From Centipeda noxia ATCC 43541 (lineage in GTDB: Bacteria > Bacillota > Negativicutes > Selenomonadales > Selenomonadaceae), in contig NZ_GG749281.1 in NCBI RefSeq assembly GCF_000160555.1, positions 163,955 to 227,954 of the forward strand: DNA of 64,000 nt, written 5' to 3'. The position numbers and the translations under genes are program-made. Shown here one piece after another: positions 1 through 8,930 of the stretch. A model generated the notes under the pieces. The model made no database searches. It worked only from the letters and a program-made list of their open reading frames with translations, and was not told the origin of the DNA. Position 1 is the stretch's first letter, and every line of letters begins with the position of its first letter.

Positions 1-1689
1 CGCCCCCCCCTCGAGTGCAAGAAACGCTGCGCGCCACTCCTTTGTCAGATTCTCCTTGTACCTCATGCGCTCGATGATGAATGTCTCCGGCATCCAGAGG
101 ATGTCAAAGAAACCTTCGATATCGTGTCCGAATGCCTCCTCGAAGAACGAGCGTCCGCGCCCGATCTTTCCCTTGGTTGCATTAAGAACCGCCTGCACCG
201 CGCGGATAAACTTTCGGTTCCAATGCACGCCGATAAAATCCCGGTTACGGAAATACTTCGGGTCGCGAATCGGGTGATACTTCATCGGGAACGAATAGAT
301 CGCCACGTCCAGTTCGTCGCAGAGGTCTACATTGATGCGCATCCGCAGATACAGCTCCTCGGGCTGATCCTCATAATTGTAAAGCAGATAGTTCGACAGA
401 TGGTCGATGCCCGATGCCGCTGCCATCCGAATCGCACGGACATAGACATCCTTCGCCTCGTAGTGATCAAATGCGATGCGCAGGGGATTGATTGCCGTTT
501 CTGCAAGTCTCGCCATCTTCTCAGACGTTACAAGCCGTGCGTCAAGCCCTTGGTTGAAATCCAGCGCACGCTTTCGCTTCGTCCGCTTGAAATATTTCTC
601 GTAGAGCGGACGCGCCACCACGTCAAAGGCAAGCGCATTCTCCCGCTCTGCCGAGGGGAGATAAAGCAGACCTGCGCGCTCGCGTGCGAGGTAGAACGCC
701 CCCGCCTCCTCATCCTTGAGCTTCCCCGCAATCGCCTCATAGAGTGCGAGCATTTTTTTGAGATAGCCGCGCACATTGTGCCCGCGCCGCAGGTTGGAAA
801 TGGCAACCTCGTACGGGCTGGACGGTGTGTAGTGCGCCCCCTTTTGAAAGCCCTGCGCCTTGATCTCCTCAATGATGTCAAAAAAACGTGCAGAAGCAAA
901 AACGTTGTTATCCATGAGCAGGAGATCCCGCTGCGCACCGAAATGCTCCTCGATATACCCGAGCTGTCCTGCGATGCCGATATACTCCTTATACTTCGGC
1001 TCGAGCGTCTTGACCGCACAAAAGGGACAGTTGCGGATGCAGCCGCGCGTCATATAGCCGAAATAGGCATCGTGCGCGGGATAGGTATAGTCGATTTCCT
1101 CCAAAATGGAGTAGTCAAGCGGAAGCGTGTCGATGACCTCCCCGTCCTCATCAATCATGCCGGGACGGTCGAGCAGACCGACATAGGGATCAACCCCCGT
1201 CTCCTCCTTGATATGCGCGGGCAAAATCGTCGCAGCCACGCCGCCGACGAGCAGACGCCCCTCAGGGTGCACAAACGCCTTGGCATCATTGATGGTGTCA
1301 ATCGTCTTTGCCCAGTAAAACGTAAAGAGCGTCGTCACCGCCACGAGGTCGAACTGCGGATAGTCCCGCCGCTTATAACGCAGGTAGTAGGCGTGTGCCA
1401 GCTCCTGTGCTGCGAGATCCTCCGAGAGCTCGCGCACATCCTCCAAAATGGATGCTGTTCCGCGCCGCACATAGCGCTTCAACGCATCAAAGTAGCGGGC
1501 AAGATCAGGCTTGTCCAGTGCGCAATAGAGTTCCTCGACGAGCAGCTGCGCAGCAAAATCCCGCAGATCCCCCTTGAAAAAACGCACATCGTCGCCGCGT
1601 CTGCGAAAATAGGTCGCGAGCTTCATGAGGGGCATCGGCGGGTATTTGTTCTTGTAGTCAGGCTCGAGTAGGAGTACCTTGCGGCTCAC
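1..1689 (-). CDS. Radical SAM protein, C-terminus beyond window edge
   Basis: An open frame begins at a GTG (1689-1687) whose bases overlap the TGA of the upstream ATPase gene (GTGA), and it runs without a stop to base 1, giving 563 visible codons. Residues 217-224 read CIRNCPFC, the CxxxCxxC motif that binds the 4Fe-4S cluster of radical SAM enzymes. The N-terminus (VLLLEPDYKNKYPPMP) resembles the start of the B12-binding-like domain common in this superfamily, but no clear DxHxxG motif was found. It is the last gene of an apparent operon with NurA, HerA and an Hsp90-like ATPase, so a role in nucleic acid or protein modification within that system is plausible. The substrate is unknown. Confidence 0.85.
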   Translation of the reverse strand, partial: MSRKVLLLEPDYKNKYPPMPLMKLATYFRRRGDDVRFFKGDLRDFAAQLLVEELYCALDKPDLARYFDALKRYVRRGTASILEDVRELSEDLAAQELAHAYYLRYKRRDYPQFDLVAVTTLFTFYWAKTIDTINDAKAFVHPEGRLLVGGVAATILPAHIKEETGVDPYVGLLDRPGMIDEDGEVIDTLPLDYSILEEIDYTYPAHDAYFGYMTRGCIRNCPFCAVKTLEPKYKEYIGIAGQLGYIEEHFGAQRDLLLMDNNVFASARFFDIIEEIKAQGFQKGAHYTPSSPYEVAISNLRRGHNVRGYLKKMLALYEAIAGKLKDEEAGAFYLARERAGLLYLPSAERENALAFDVVARPLYEKYFKRTKRKRALDFNQGLDARLVTSEKMARLAETAINPLRIAFDHYEAKDVYVRAIRMAAASGIDHLSNYLLYNYEDQPEELYLRMRINVDLCDELDVAIYSFPMKYHPIRDPKYFRNRDFIGVHWNRKFIRAVQAVLNATKGKIGRGRSFFEEAFGHDIEGFFDILWMPETFIIERMRYKENLTKEWRAAFLALEGGA

Positions 1690-3287
1690 CGCAGCGCGTC
1701 CTCGATTGCCGCAATCACACGCTCGGCGACGGCTGGGTCATCGGCGAGCGTTTTCTCAACAACACGGTATATTTTATCGACCATCTTCTTTTCCTTTTTA
1801 CTCAGTTCAGACAAATTATCAGTACGCCGCACCTTATCATTTTGTACTTTCTGGGGACGCGGTGCCTTTTCCTTCGACGCAGAGGGCTTCGGCTGCTGTT
1901 TCAGCTCCTCTTTGTGTATGCTTAGCCGTGCGCCTGCAATCCGCGCAAGACCCGCATCCATGTCGGAGACATCTTCCTGCTTCGCCATCTCCGCGATGGA
2001 CTTCAGCTTTTGTTCCGCAACCTTCGCCGCTTTTTCCGAAGTCTTGAGACTGTCCGCCGCCTTTTGACGTGCCACAGCATCCAGGAAACGATTTTCTTCG
2101 GACTTTTTCTCGAACGCCTCTTTTTCTTTTTCATACTTTCGCATGTCATTCAGATAGGTGTTCATATCAGAGCCGGAACGGCAGAGCTTGCCAATCTCCT
2201 TCGCGACCTCGCGAAATGCCTCCTCGAGCGCGATGAGCTGCGGGCTGCTGTTGAAGTAGTCGCGGCGCGCATTGGGGCGCAGTCCCGCCGACGGCAGAAC
2301 ATGAAGCTCTCCCATTACATAGCCGGCAAAACGCGCCTCGGGATAGAAGGGACGCAGGGTATCCTCATCACCAATTTGGATATTCCCGACGCGTACACGG
2401 ATACCGGCGAGTGCGCGGTCTTTTCCCGCGAGAGCAGCATAGAACCCCGTTCTCGCATACCAGAGCCAGGCAAGGACAGTACCGTCTGCATCCCTTAGTT
2501 CCTTGAACGCAAGATCCTGTATAGCGTCATGCTTGCCGTCTTTGTAATGATAGTTCGTCCGATATGCCTTGAAAAGCGGCTCCTGATTCACGATAATGCG
2601 GTACTCGTCGAGCGGAACCCCATACTTTGCGGCATGCTTCGTAACCATGCCTTTCTGATAAAAACTGATCTCATATGCTGCGGGAGCGACAAAGGAGAGA
2701 TAACTCCGAATCCGTTCCTTGTCGAGCAGGGCATCCACCTCGCGCTCCACATCATAGAGTTCCACACGAAAGAAATGCGCAGCATCCTTCTTCTTCGCTT
2801 CCTCCGCAGAGAAGGAAAACGCTGCGTCAAGCACCTCTGCGGCAGTGTGCCCCTTTTCATCCACCATTGCACGGAACTGTACGGCATCACATTCCAGACG
2901 GGAAACAGCCGTCTCCCCCGCCGCCCGTGTCGTAAAGACAAGCCGCTTGCAGTAGGCAAGTCCTGCGAGGCGTCCGATTCCGCGAAAGCCCTTGTCCTTG
3001 CCCGCTTCCTTATCTGAGTTGGCAATATCCCCGACCGTGCTGCGGAACTTCGCCGCAGGGACGCCCGCACCGTTGTCTTCGATGCACACATAGCGCTTGT
3101 CACGGTCAATCAGGAGGTGCACACTCCCCTGTCTCTGCTCTGCGTACAGCCCCTCACGCACCGCCTGATCGATGGCATCGCACGCGTTCTGAATGTACTC
3201 CCGATAGATGATGATGGGATCTTGGTACATCCCCGTCGTCAGCGTCTCGAGCATACTCGCACCAAAGACAGTTTGCTGTTCTGCCAT
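1686..3287 (-). CDS. Hsp90-like (GHKL) ATPase
   Basis: This 533-residue protein has a GHKL ATP-binding domain at its N-terminus. The N box is at E30/N34/D37 (REYIQNACDAID), the Mg/adenine loop is DNGAG at 71-75, and a glycine-rich lid (GFRGIGRLAGL) lies near residue 100. The arrangement is that of Hsp90/MORC-like ATPases rather than histidine kinases, as no H box or receiver partner is present. The C-terminal third is charged and probably coiled coil (KYEKEKEAFEKKSEENR and following). ATG 3287 is preferred because AAGGGGTGAG sits just upstream. The HerA stop lies 5 bases before it and the radical SAM gene overlaps its end. It may be an ATP-driven clamp or sensor in the cassette. Confidence 0.85.
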   Translation of the reverse strand: MAEQQTVFGASMLETLTTGMYQDPIIIYREYIQNACDAIDQAVREGLYAEQRQGSVHLLIDRDKRYVCIEDNGAGVPAAKFRSTVGDIANSDKEAGKDKGFRGIGRLAGLAYCKRLVFTTRAAGETAVSRLECDAVQFRAMVDEKGHTAAEVLDAAFSFSAEEAKKKDAAHFFRVELYDVEREVDALLDKERIRSYLSFVAPAAYEISFYQKGMVTKHAAKYGVPLDEYRIIVNQEPLFKAYRTNYHYKDGKHDAIQDLAFKELRDADGTVLAWLWYARTGFYAALAGKDRALAGIRVRVGNIQIGDEDTLRPFYPEARFAGYVMGELHVLPSAGLRPNARRDYFNSSPQLIALEEAFREVAKEIGKLCRSGSDMNTYLNDMRKYEKEKEAFEKKSEENRFLDAVARQKAADSLKTSEKAAKVAEQKLKSIAEMAKQEDVSDMDAGLARIAGARLSIHKEELKQQPKPSASKEKAPRPQKVQNDKVRRTDNLSELSKKEKKMVDKIYRVVEKTLADDPAVAERVIAAIEDALR

Positions 3288-3292
3288 CGTTC

Positions 3293-4999
3293 TCACCCCT
3301 TAAATTGTTTATAAATCGGTTTTGGAAATTGGATCTTGAGCAGGGAACGGAACATCGGGTTCTGGATGAGGTAGTCGCCCTGTGCGAGGCGTGTGAGCAT
3401 ATTCTTGTAGACAGGTGGCAGACTCTTGTAGTCCTTCGTCTCCGTCTCAATCGTATTCGTCCGCCCATAGGCGTGCGTCGAGCAGTTGCCCGTCACGCGC
3501 GGATGGATATTCGAGCGGAACTGCTCCGCGCCAAAGAGGACAACGCCGAGCGAGCGCCCGCGCTCCGTCACATCGAGGATTTCGCGCAGGATCGCCGAGG
3601 ACTTCGGCGTGTCCTTCGAGGCATATTTGTTCAGCTCGTCGATGAAGACCACGATGCGCGTGGGCGGCTTGTGTTCATCCAGCTCATCATCATACTCGCC
3701 GAGCTTCAGATTGTAGATTGCCCGAATCGCATCGCCGAAGACGAACGCCTGTTTATCCTCCGAGAGCTTTGCAATATCGATGACGTAGACATCGTTTTTC
3801 CGAATACGGCGGATTTCGTCCGTCAGACGGCATTCGCCCTGCGTATCGACCACGCGGCTCGCAAACATATCATCGTTACGGATTGCCTTGTTGATGATTC
3901 TCTTAAATTTTCTCCAGCTAAGAACGGAGATTTCATTGGACTTCTTCTTGTCCTCCTTCGTATTCTTCTGTGACAGATCGTCCACCTTTTCCCGAAAGGC
4001 GTTCCAATTGGACAGACCCGAAAAGTCTGGATCCGTCGCATCAATAATCTTATTGATGATCGCGTCCATCGTCTGCTGCGGATCGTCAATGTCGGAAAAG
4101 AGCATCTCAATGCTCTCCTTATCGTCCTCATAGGTGTATTTGAACTTTTTGAGGATTCCCTCGTGTTCGTATTCTGACTGCTCCACTTTCCCGAGATAGG
4201 TGCTCTGGCGGGGCTTGCCCTGCTGCGTGTAGGGAATGTAATATTTAACCTGCTCAAACGGCTTGCCCGAAAGTCCCATCGCATGATACTCCGTCATCAC
4301 ACGGGTGCGCTCTACGGCAGGGTCATCTGCCTCACTGAAATCATTTTCCTCGTGAATGGCAAGCAGATCCTTCCCCTTCACATTGAAAATGACGTAGGCG
4401 ACCGACTCCTCCTCTTCCTTCATGTACCGCTCCTGCGCGGCTTTCAGGAGGAACATCGCGTAGGAGGTCTTTGCCGCAAGACCGGAGATGCCCGAGATAT
4501 TGAGGTGTGCGCCCTCCGGTCCGAGCAGGAATTTCGCATTCAGCGGGACATTGAGCGAGATTTCCGCTGCTGTGTCCGCGTACATTCGAACCGCGCCGCA
4601 AACGAGCGGATTCTTCACATCATCCAGACCGAGCGCCGTCGTAATCTCGTCTACACTCGCACGACGCACCTTCGCCCCGCTGTGCACGGGCGTATAGATG
4701 CCCTTACTGTTGTATGAAACCGCCGCCTCGACATAGTTCATACCGAGCCGCGCCGTATTGCCCTCCACATCCACATCGCCGAAGTCACTCGAGATAAAGC
4801 TCGTCAGAAAGCTCTGCGCATCCGTGATGTGCGAGATGTTCTGAATGACACCATAGGAAAACGAGCCTTCGATGTGCTCCACCTTCACAATGTCGAACGC
4901 ATGAAGTTTCTCGTTCTCGCTAGTCCAGAAGGTAAATGTGTCCATCGTCGTGGGGCGTTTCTCCGTTGCAATCACGCGCCCGATTAAAGTACCTGCCAT
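3293..4999 (-). CDS. HerA-like ATPase/translocase (DUF87 family)
   Basis: This 568-residue protein fits HerA, a hexameric DNA translocase that works with NurA in DNA end processing and in several defence systems. A short N-terminal beta domain (MAGTLIGRVIATEK) resembles the HAS barrel. The nucleotide loop is near residues 170-179 (GISGLAAKTS), a deviation from GxxxxGK[ST]. Walker B is IVVFIDEL near 449-456, followed by a segment resembling a sensor/arginine-finger region (GRSLGVVLFGAEQFRSN). The lysine-rich middle (340-370) is probably a linker. It starts 9 bases after the NurA stop with a TGAGGTGG ribosome site. The function is inferred from fold and neighbour; the P-loop change makes ATPase activity a point to test. 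Confidence 0.88.
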   Translation of the reverse strand: MAGTLIGRVIATEKRPTTMDTFTFWTSENEKLHAFDIVKVEHIEGSFSYGVIQNISHITDAQSFLTSFISSDFGDVDVEGNTARLGMNYVEAAVSYNSKGIYTPVHSGAKVRRASVDEITTALGLDDVKNPLVCGAVRMYADTAAEISLNVPLNAKFLLGPEGAHLNISGISGLAAKTSYAMFLLKAAQERYMKEEEESVAYVIFNVKGKDLLAIHEENDFSEADDPAVERTRVMTEYHAMGLSGKPFEQVKYYIPYTQQGKPRQSTYLGKVEQSEYEHEGILKKFKYTYEDDKESIEMLFSDIDDPQQTMDAIINKIIDATDPDFSGLSNWNAFREKVDDLSQKNTKEDKKKSNEISVLSWRKFKRIINKAIRNDDMFASRVVDTQGECRLTDEIRRIRKNDVYVIDIAKLSEDKQAFVFGDAIRAIYNLKLGEYDDELDEHKPPTRIVVFIDELNKYASKDTPKSSAILREILDVTERGRSLGVVLFGAEQFRSNIHPRVTGNCSTHAYGRTNTIETETKDYKSLPPVYKNMLTRLAQGDYLIQNPMFRSLLKIQFPKPIYKQFKG

Positions 5000-5008
5000 T
5001 ATGCCACC

Positions 5009-6187
5009 TCAAAACATCTGCAAAAAACTCTCATTTGGAATGTACTGCGCCTTGACGAATTGCTCCGTCAGGTAAATTGGATAGAGATGATTCGCCCAAC
5101 GCAAATCTGACCCGTAGCAGACGGGATTCCGCTCATTCAGAATCCGTGCACTCAGGTCATCGATGCGCTCCGTGTCCATCCCTTTTTCAGCCTCATCCCC
5201 GACCAGTATCTTCTCCACCTTGACAACGCCGTCAAAGATGGAGCGCGTCCGCACCGCCTCGCGCAGACGGAGATACCAGACGGCATAGCGAACTCCGCCC
5301 CACTCGTACATCGCGGCGGGCGTACGGCAGCAAAAGGGAAGCTCCGCGATGAAGCCCGGATTCGGCTTGCCGTCTTGATCCTTGCAGACCTCGGGGTTAA
5401 AGTTCTTCGATACGCCGAGTACCCATTCATACTGCTCCTGGTGCAGCATCTTGTCCTTCTCACTTGCCGCATCCCCACGCTTCAGCCCTCGGTATTCGAG
5501 CGAGCCGTCCTTGATGAGATAGTTCGCCTGATCGAGTGCGTGCTCCTTCACAAGATTCCGCACCATCTCCTGCTCGAGCCAGATCATGCGATCCTGAATC
5601 ATTGCCGTGCCGCGGCTCTCGTAAAAGTTCCGCCCGATCTGCTTCCACTCCTCACTTGGTTTGGAGGTATCATAGAAAAAGATGTGACTGAAATGTACGC
5701 CGCGCCGCCCTGCCATCTCCACCGCATTGAGCTTTTCCACAAGCGCACCCGAAAACCCTGCCCGTCCGTCCGCATTGGCGAGGTCGGGCAGGGCAAGAAC
5801 GCACTCGAAAGAAAATCGGTGCTTCTTCATCACGCGATTGCTGCGCTTACAGCAACCGACCCCGACCTGCCCTGCGAGGACGGGATAGACCGAGATTCGT
5901 TTATTTTTCGAAAAGGCAATATCATCGACCTTGTAGACATGACGCGACCCGTCCAGAAAATAAGCAAGGCTGTCTACCACTTGATACTGTTTGAGCTGAT
6001 CGCATCGTGCTGCAAGGTCACGATAGCCCTTCAGAGTCTCCGTCTCGCCGGACTGTTCCCATGTCGCGCCATCCCGCCCGTAGTCAATCGTCGGGCGCTC
6101 TGTCATATCAAGACTATGCCGCTGTCCCGGGAACATCCGCTTTGCCCCTGTCTCTTTGATGAGAATATCTTTGATCCGCAATGACAC
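5009..6187 (-). CDS. NurA-like nuclease
   Basis: This 392-residue protein is the first gene of the minus-strand cassette. It carries the acidic N-terminal motif expected of NurA nucleases (FLDGSRHVYKVDD, with D79-G80-S81) and a C-terminal LRWANHLYPIYLTEQ segment typical of the family's second half. NurA is a toroidal nuclease driven by HerA. The start is GTG at 6187, chosen because GAGGTG lies 5 bases upstream and the motif spacing fits. A near-consensus promoter (6287-6315) precedes it. The gene is immediately followed by herA-like DNA, the standard pairing. Assignment to the NurA family is good; the exact substrate is unknown. Confidence 0.85.
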   Translation of the reverse strand: MSLRIKDILIKETGAKRMFPGQRHSLDMTERPTIDYGRDGATWEQSGETETLKGYRDLAARCDQLKQYQVVDSLAYFLDGSRHVYKVDDIAFSKNKRISVYPVLAGQVGVGCCKRSNRVMKKHRFSFECVLALPDLANADGRAGFSGALVEKLNAVEMAGRRGVHFSHIFFYDTSKPSEEWKQIGRNFYESRGTAMIQDRMIWLEQEMVRNLVKEHALDQANYLIKDGSLEYRGLKRGDAASEKDKMLHQEQYEWVLGVSKNFNPEVCKDQDGKPNPGFIAELPFCCRTPAAMYEWGGVRYAVWYLRLREAVRTRSIFDGVVKVEKILVGDEAEKGMDTERIDDLSARILNERNPVCYGSDLRWANHLYPIYLTEQFVKAQYIPNESFLQMF

Positions 6188-6286
6188 AAACTCACCTCGC
6201 TCTTTCGATTCTCAGTCTTAATATTCTATTCACTTTATCTTTTTCCTTCTTTAATCTTGCTCCTATAAACGGAAATTTCACTCTTT

Positions 6287-6315
6287 ATTATATCTCTTGC
6301 ATTTTCGTTGTTCAA
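6287..6315 (-). promoter_or_regulatory. Sigma-70-type promoter of the nurA-herA cassette
   Basis: On the minus strand TTGAAC (6315-6310) and TATAAT (6292-6287) are separated by exactly 17 bases in an AT-rich intergenic region. It is positioned to transcribe nurA, herA, the Hsp90-like ATPase and the radical SAM gene. The leader to the GTG start is about 95 bases. Confidence 0.7.
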
Positions 6316-6379
6316 CAGAAATGGAAATACTACTTTAACAACTTACTCCTCTATACCTATGGAACCCGAGCTCCAAATA

Positions 6380-6388
6380 TGCTATCAT
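6380..6388 (+). promoter_or_regulatory. Possible extended -10 promoter of the ImmA/IrrE-PIN pair
   Basis: TGC followed by TATCAT lies 31 bases before the ATG at 6420. There is no good -35 element, so this is a weak call resting on the extended -10 pattern and position. Confidence 0.35.
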
Positions 6389-6419
6389 GAAGAAAATCTC
6401 TTGAAAGGAGGTGTCTCTC

Positions 6420-7577
6420 ATGGCAGGGATCACATTACCAATTCACTCGAATATTATTGACTGGGTGCTGCAAAACATCCAAGAGGAGCATCTCGACCCC
6501 GCTGACCTCCACCAATTGGACGCATGGAAGACCGGTGAAAAGCAGCCAACGCTGAGGCAACTGGAAGACATAAGCAAAAAGACTCATATTCCATTTGGTT
6601 ATTTCCTCCTGCAAACCCCTCCGAAAGAAGTCTTTCCACTTATCGAATATCGGACAGTGGGCAGTACAAAGAAAAAGCGCCCCAGCCGTGAGCTCATTGA
6701 TGTCCTCGATCAGATGGCGGCGATCCAGGATTGGATGCGAGACGAGCTGCAAGCAGATGGCATGGATAAATTATCCTTTGTTGGAAGTTACGGGCTCCAT
6801 ATGCCTGCCATACAAATTGCACAGAGCATTCGCCATATACTTGAACTAAAAACCATCTGGTATAGTACGGGAAAAACAGCAGGAGATAATTTTAACTTGT
6901 TTAGAGAGCGCCTAACAAACTGCGGTGTCCTTGTTTTTACTGGAGGTAAGGTTGGCTCTAATACACACAGGCCCCTAAACATAAACGAATTTCGGGCATT
7001 TACACAGGTCGATCCCTATGCACCTCTGATTTTTATCAATACAACAGACGCTCCAAATGGAAGACTCTTCTCCCTCTTGCACGAAACGGCTCATCTTTGG
7101 CTCGGGGAAAACAGTTTGTTCAACCATCCCGATTGGTCGAGAGAAAATGTAAACCTGCTCGAGCAGAAATGTAATGCCGTTGCAGCAGAACTTCTTGTTC
7201 CTATTGATGATTTTCGATCTACATGGGATTCGTCTGTACCTGTGGAAGAAATGGTCGAAAGGGCTTCGCATTATTTCCGATGCAGTGAGGCTGTCATCCT
7301 GCGGCGTGCATATGACAATGGAAAAATCCAGCGAGATTTATATATGAAACTAATGGCAGTCCAAAAACAGCACTGGAAAAATGCAAGGGCCAACAAAGAA
7401 AAAAGTTCTGGAGGCGATTTTTACAACACATTATTGTCGAATCTGGATCGTCGCTTTCTATCTGCCCTTGAAAGGAGCGTCCTTCAGGGAACTACACAGG
7501 ATACGGACGCCTATCGGTTGACAGGTACAAATCGAAAGACATACAGAGCCGCACTAGCAAGGATGGGGGGCATATAA
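6420..7577 (+). CDS. XRE-family regulator with ImmA/IrrE metallopeptidase domain
   Basis: This 385-residue protein is likely an antitoxin-like regulator/protease. The first 70 residues form a degenerate helix-turn-helix region (WKTGEKQPTLRQLEDISKKTHIPFGYFLL), and the middle holds the ImmA/IrrE zinc protease signature HETAH at 221-225. ATG 6420 is chosen over a GTG at 6411 because AAAGGAGGT ends right at that GTG and is correctly spaced from the ATG. The next gene starts one base after its stop, so the two are translationally linked. Pairing with a PIN-domain DUF4411 protein matches a known type II toxin-antitoxin arrangement. Base composition is more AT-rich than most of the window, suggesting horizontal acquisition. 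Confidence 0.85.
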   Translation: MAGITLPIHSNIIDWVLQNIQEEHLDPADLHQLDAWKTGEKQPTLRQLEDISKKTHIPFGYFLLQTPPKEVFPLIEYRTVGSTKKKRPSRELIDVLDQMAAIQDWMRDELQADGMDKLSFVGSYGLHMPAIQIAQSIRHILELKTIWYSTGKTAGDNFNLFRERLTNCGVLVFTGGKVGSNTHRPLNINEFRAFTQVDPYAPLIFINTTDAPNGRLFSLLHETAHLWLGENSLFNHPDWSRENVNLLEQKCNAVAAELLVPIDDFRSTWDSSVPVEEMVERASHYFRCSEAVILRRAYDNGKIQRDLYMKLMAVQKQHWKNARANKEKSSGGDFYNTLLSNLDRRFLSALERSVLQGTTQDTDAYRLTGTNRKTYRAALARMGGI

Positions 7578-7578
7578 G

Positions 7579-8085
7579 TTGAGCGAAAAATATCTCATTG
7601 ATGCCAACAGTCTCATACAACCTGCCCGTGCCTATTATCCTTTTGATTTTGCCCCCTCTTTTTGGCAGCAACTGAGCCCTAGGATTTCATCAGCCAAGAT
7701 TGTCATTTTGGATAAAGTGCGCGATGAGCTGCTGAAAGGAACTGATGAACTTGCCAAATGGATAAACAATCTCCCGACCGAATATATCCTTTCGACGAGA
7801 GATATGCAGATCCTTAATATCTATGGCAATATCCTCACCTTCATTCAGCAAAGCGATCAATACAGCGACGCCGCACTTCGTCATTGGTCTCAACTTGATG
7901 TTGCCGACCCGTGGCTGATTGCCGCTGCTAAGGCGTACAACTATACAATCCTTAGCTTCGAACAGTCGGCAGGTCGCATAACGACGCGCTCGAATAATCC
8001 AAAACTCCCTGACATAGCCCGCCATTTTCAAGTCCCGTACACATCCTTATTTGACATGATGCGGCAAGAAAACTTTCGTCTATGA
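7579..8085 (+). CDS. DUF4411 family protein, PIN-domain toxin
   Basis: This 168-residue protein starts with the PIN-like acidic motif YLIDANSLI and has further conserved acidic positions (LDKVRDELLKG; DVADPWLIAAAKA), consistent with a magnesium-dependent RNase fold. DUF4411 proteins are commonly encoded next to XRE-ImmA/IrrE proteins, as here. The start is TTG at 7579, one base after the upstream TAA, with GGATGGGGGG as ribosome site. A strong terminator follows immediately. It is inferred to be the toxin of the pair; its RNA target is unknown. Confidence 0.82.
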   Translation: MSEKYLIDANSLIQPARAYYPFDFAPSFWQQLSPRISSAKIVILDKVRDELLKGTDELAKWINNLPTEYILSTRDMQILNIYGNILTFIQQSDQYSDAALRHWSQLDVADPWLIAAAKAYNYTILSFEQSAGRITTRSNNPKLPDIARHFQVPYTSLFDMMRQENFRL

Positions 8086-8121
8086 CAACACCCCTGCACA
8101 TTATCTGTGCAGGGGTGTTGT
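8085..8121 (+). terminator. Intrinsic terminator after the PIN gene
   Basis: There is a perfect 16-base stem (8085-8100 with 8106-8121) and a 5-base loop. It begins on the last base of the PIN-gene stop codon. It probably also limits transcription from the convergent minus-strand pseudogene. Confidence 0.85.
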
Positions 8122-8136
8122 TGTGTGTCTCGTATT

Positions 8137-8873
8137 CTATTTTCCAGCGAGCATCACCTTGTACCGCAGCCATAGGCAGCCGCCCTGCTTTTCCTCAATG
8201 CCAAGCAGTCGGAGTGAAAGCGCTTTGTTTTCCGCGAATCCTCCCGCATCCGAAAAGAGGGCGGGCATCTTCGCCGTGCCGTCGGCTGCAGCGGCGATGA
8301 CAAGGCTGATCTCGTCGCACAGCCCCTCCTGTAGGAAAGACCAGTTAAGTATCCCACCGCCGCCAAGCATAAGCGTGCGAACGTGAAAGAGGTGGAAAAG
8401 CTTATCCATCGCAAGAGCACAGTCGAGAGCATCCTCTCCTGCGATGATGTACGAGATGTTCATCCTTCGCAGGAACGCCTTATAGGCGTTCGATGCACGC
8501 CCCGTCACACCTCAATGATATGCGCCTCGGTATCGCCGTAGCGCAGGATATTGCTCTTCTACCCGAGCCGCCCGCTGCGATCGAGCGAGATATAATACAA
8601 TACATAGGGCGCTCCGCCGTGATAACAAAATCCCCCGCCGAGACTTGCAACGCATTTTCATCGAGATCGAGCTATTCGTAGAATGTGAAGTTATCATCCG
8701 TCGTGACCCGCCCCGAGATCCATCCCTCGTGCTGATAAAACGCGTCCTTGCCGAACGCGATGTCATATAACACCTCGCCTGCCGCCGCGCCCTCGGGTGT
8801 ACCCATAGTAGGAGCCCATGATTTTACCGTCGAGCGAGGTCATCATATGGCAGAAAATATATGGTCGCTTCAT
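8137..8873 (-). pseudogene. Decayed RibD C-terminal/dihydrofolate-reductase-fold protein
   Basis: The 3' half is an intact frame (8137-8508) with the family's glycine-rich nucleotide site (LMLGGGGILNWSFL) and C-terminal strand. Upstream, recognisable N-terminal sequence is spread over more than one frame. ATG 8873, with a GGAAAGGA ribosome site, opens RPYIFCHMMTSLDGKIMGS. A frameshift near 8806 leads to TPEGAAAGEV, an in-frame TAG follows after DDNFTFYE, and a second frameshift precedes the intact part. The ancestral protein would have been an NADPH-dependent reductase of the RibD_C family. Several independent lesions argue for real decay rather than one sequencing error. Confidence 0.75.
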
Positions 8874-8930
8874 CATCCGCCATCCTTTCCTATACGCTCT
8901 TTTGCCCGCGCACAAAAGAATGCGTTTATC

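Noticed and set aside
124-1671. Long plus-strand open frame of 515 codons
   Set aside because: It lies opposite the radical SAM gene, has no ribosome site and an Arg/His/Leu-rich composition typical of antisense frames in GC-rich genes. The minus strand carries the CxxxCxxC motif.
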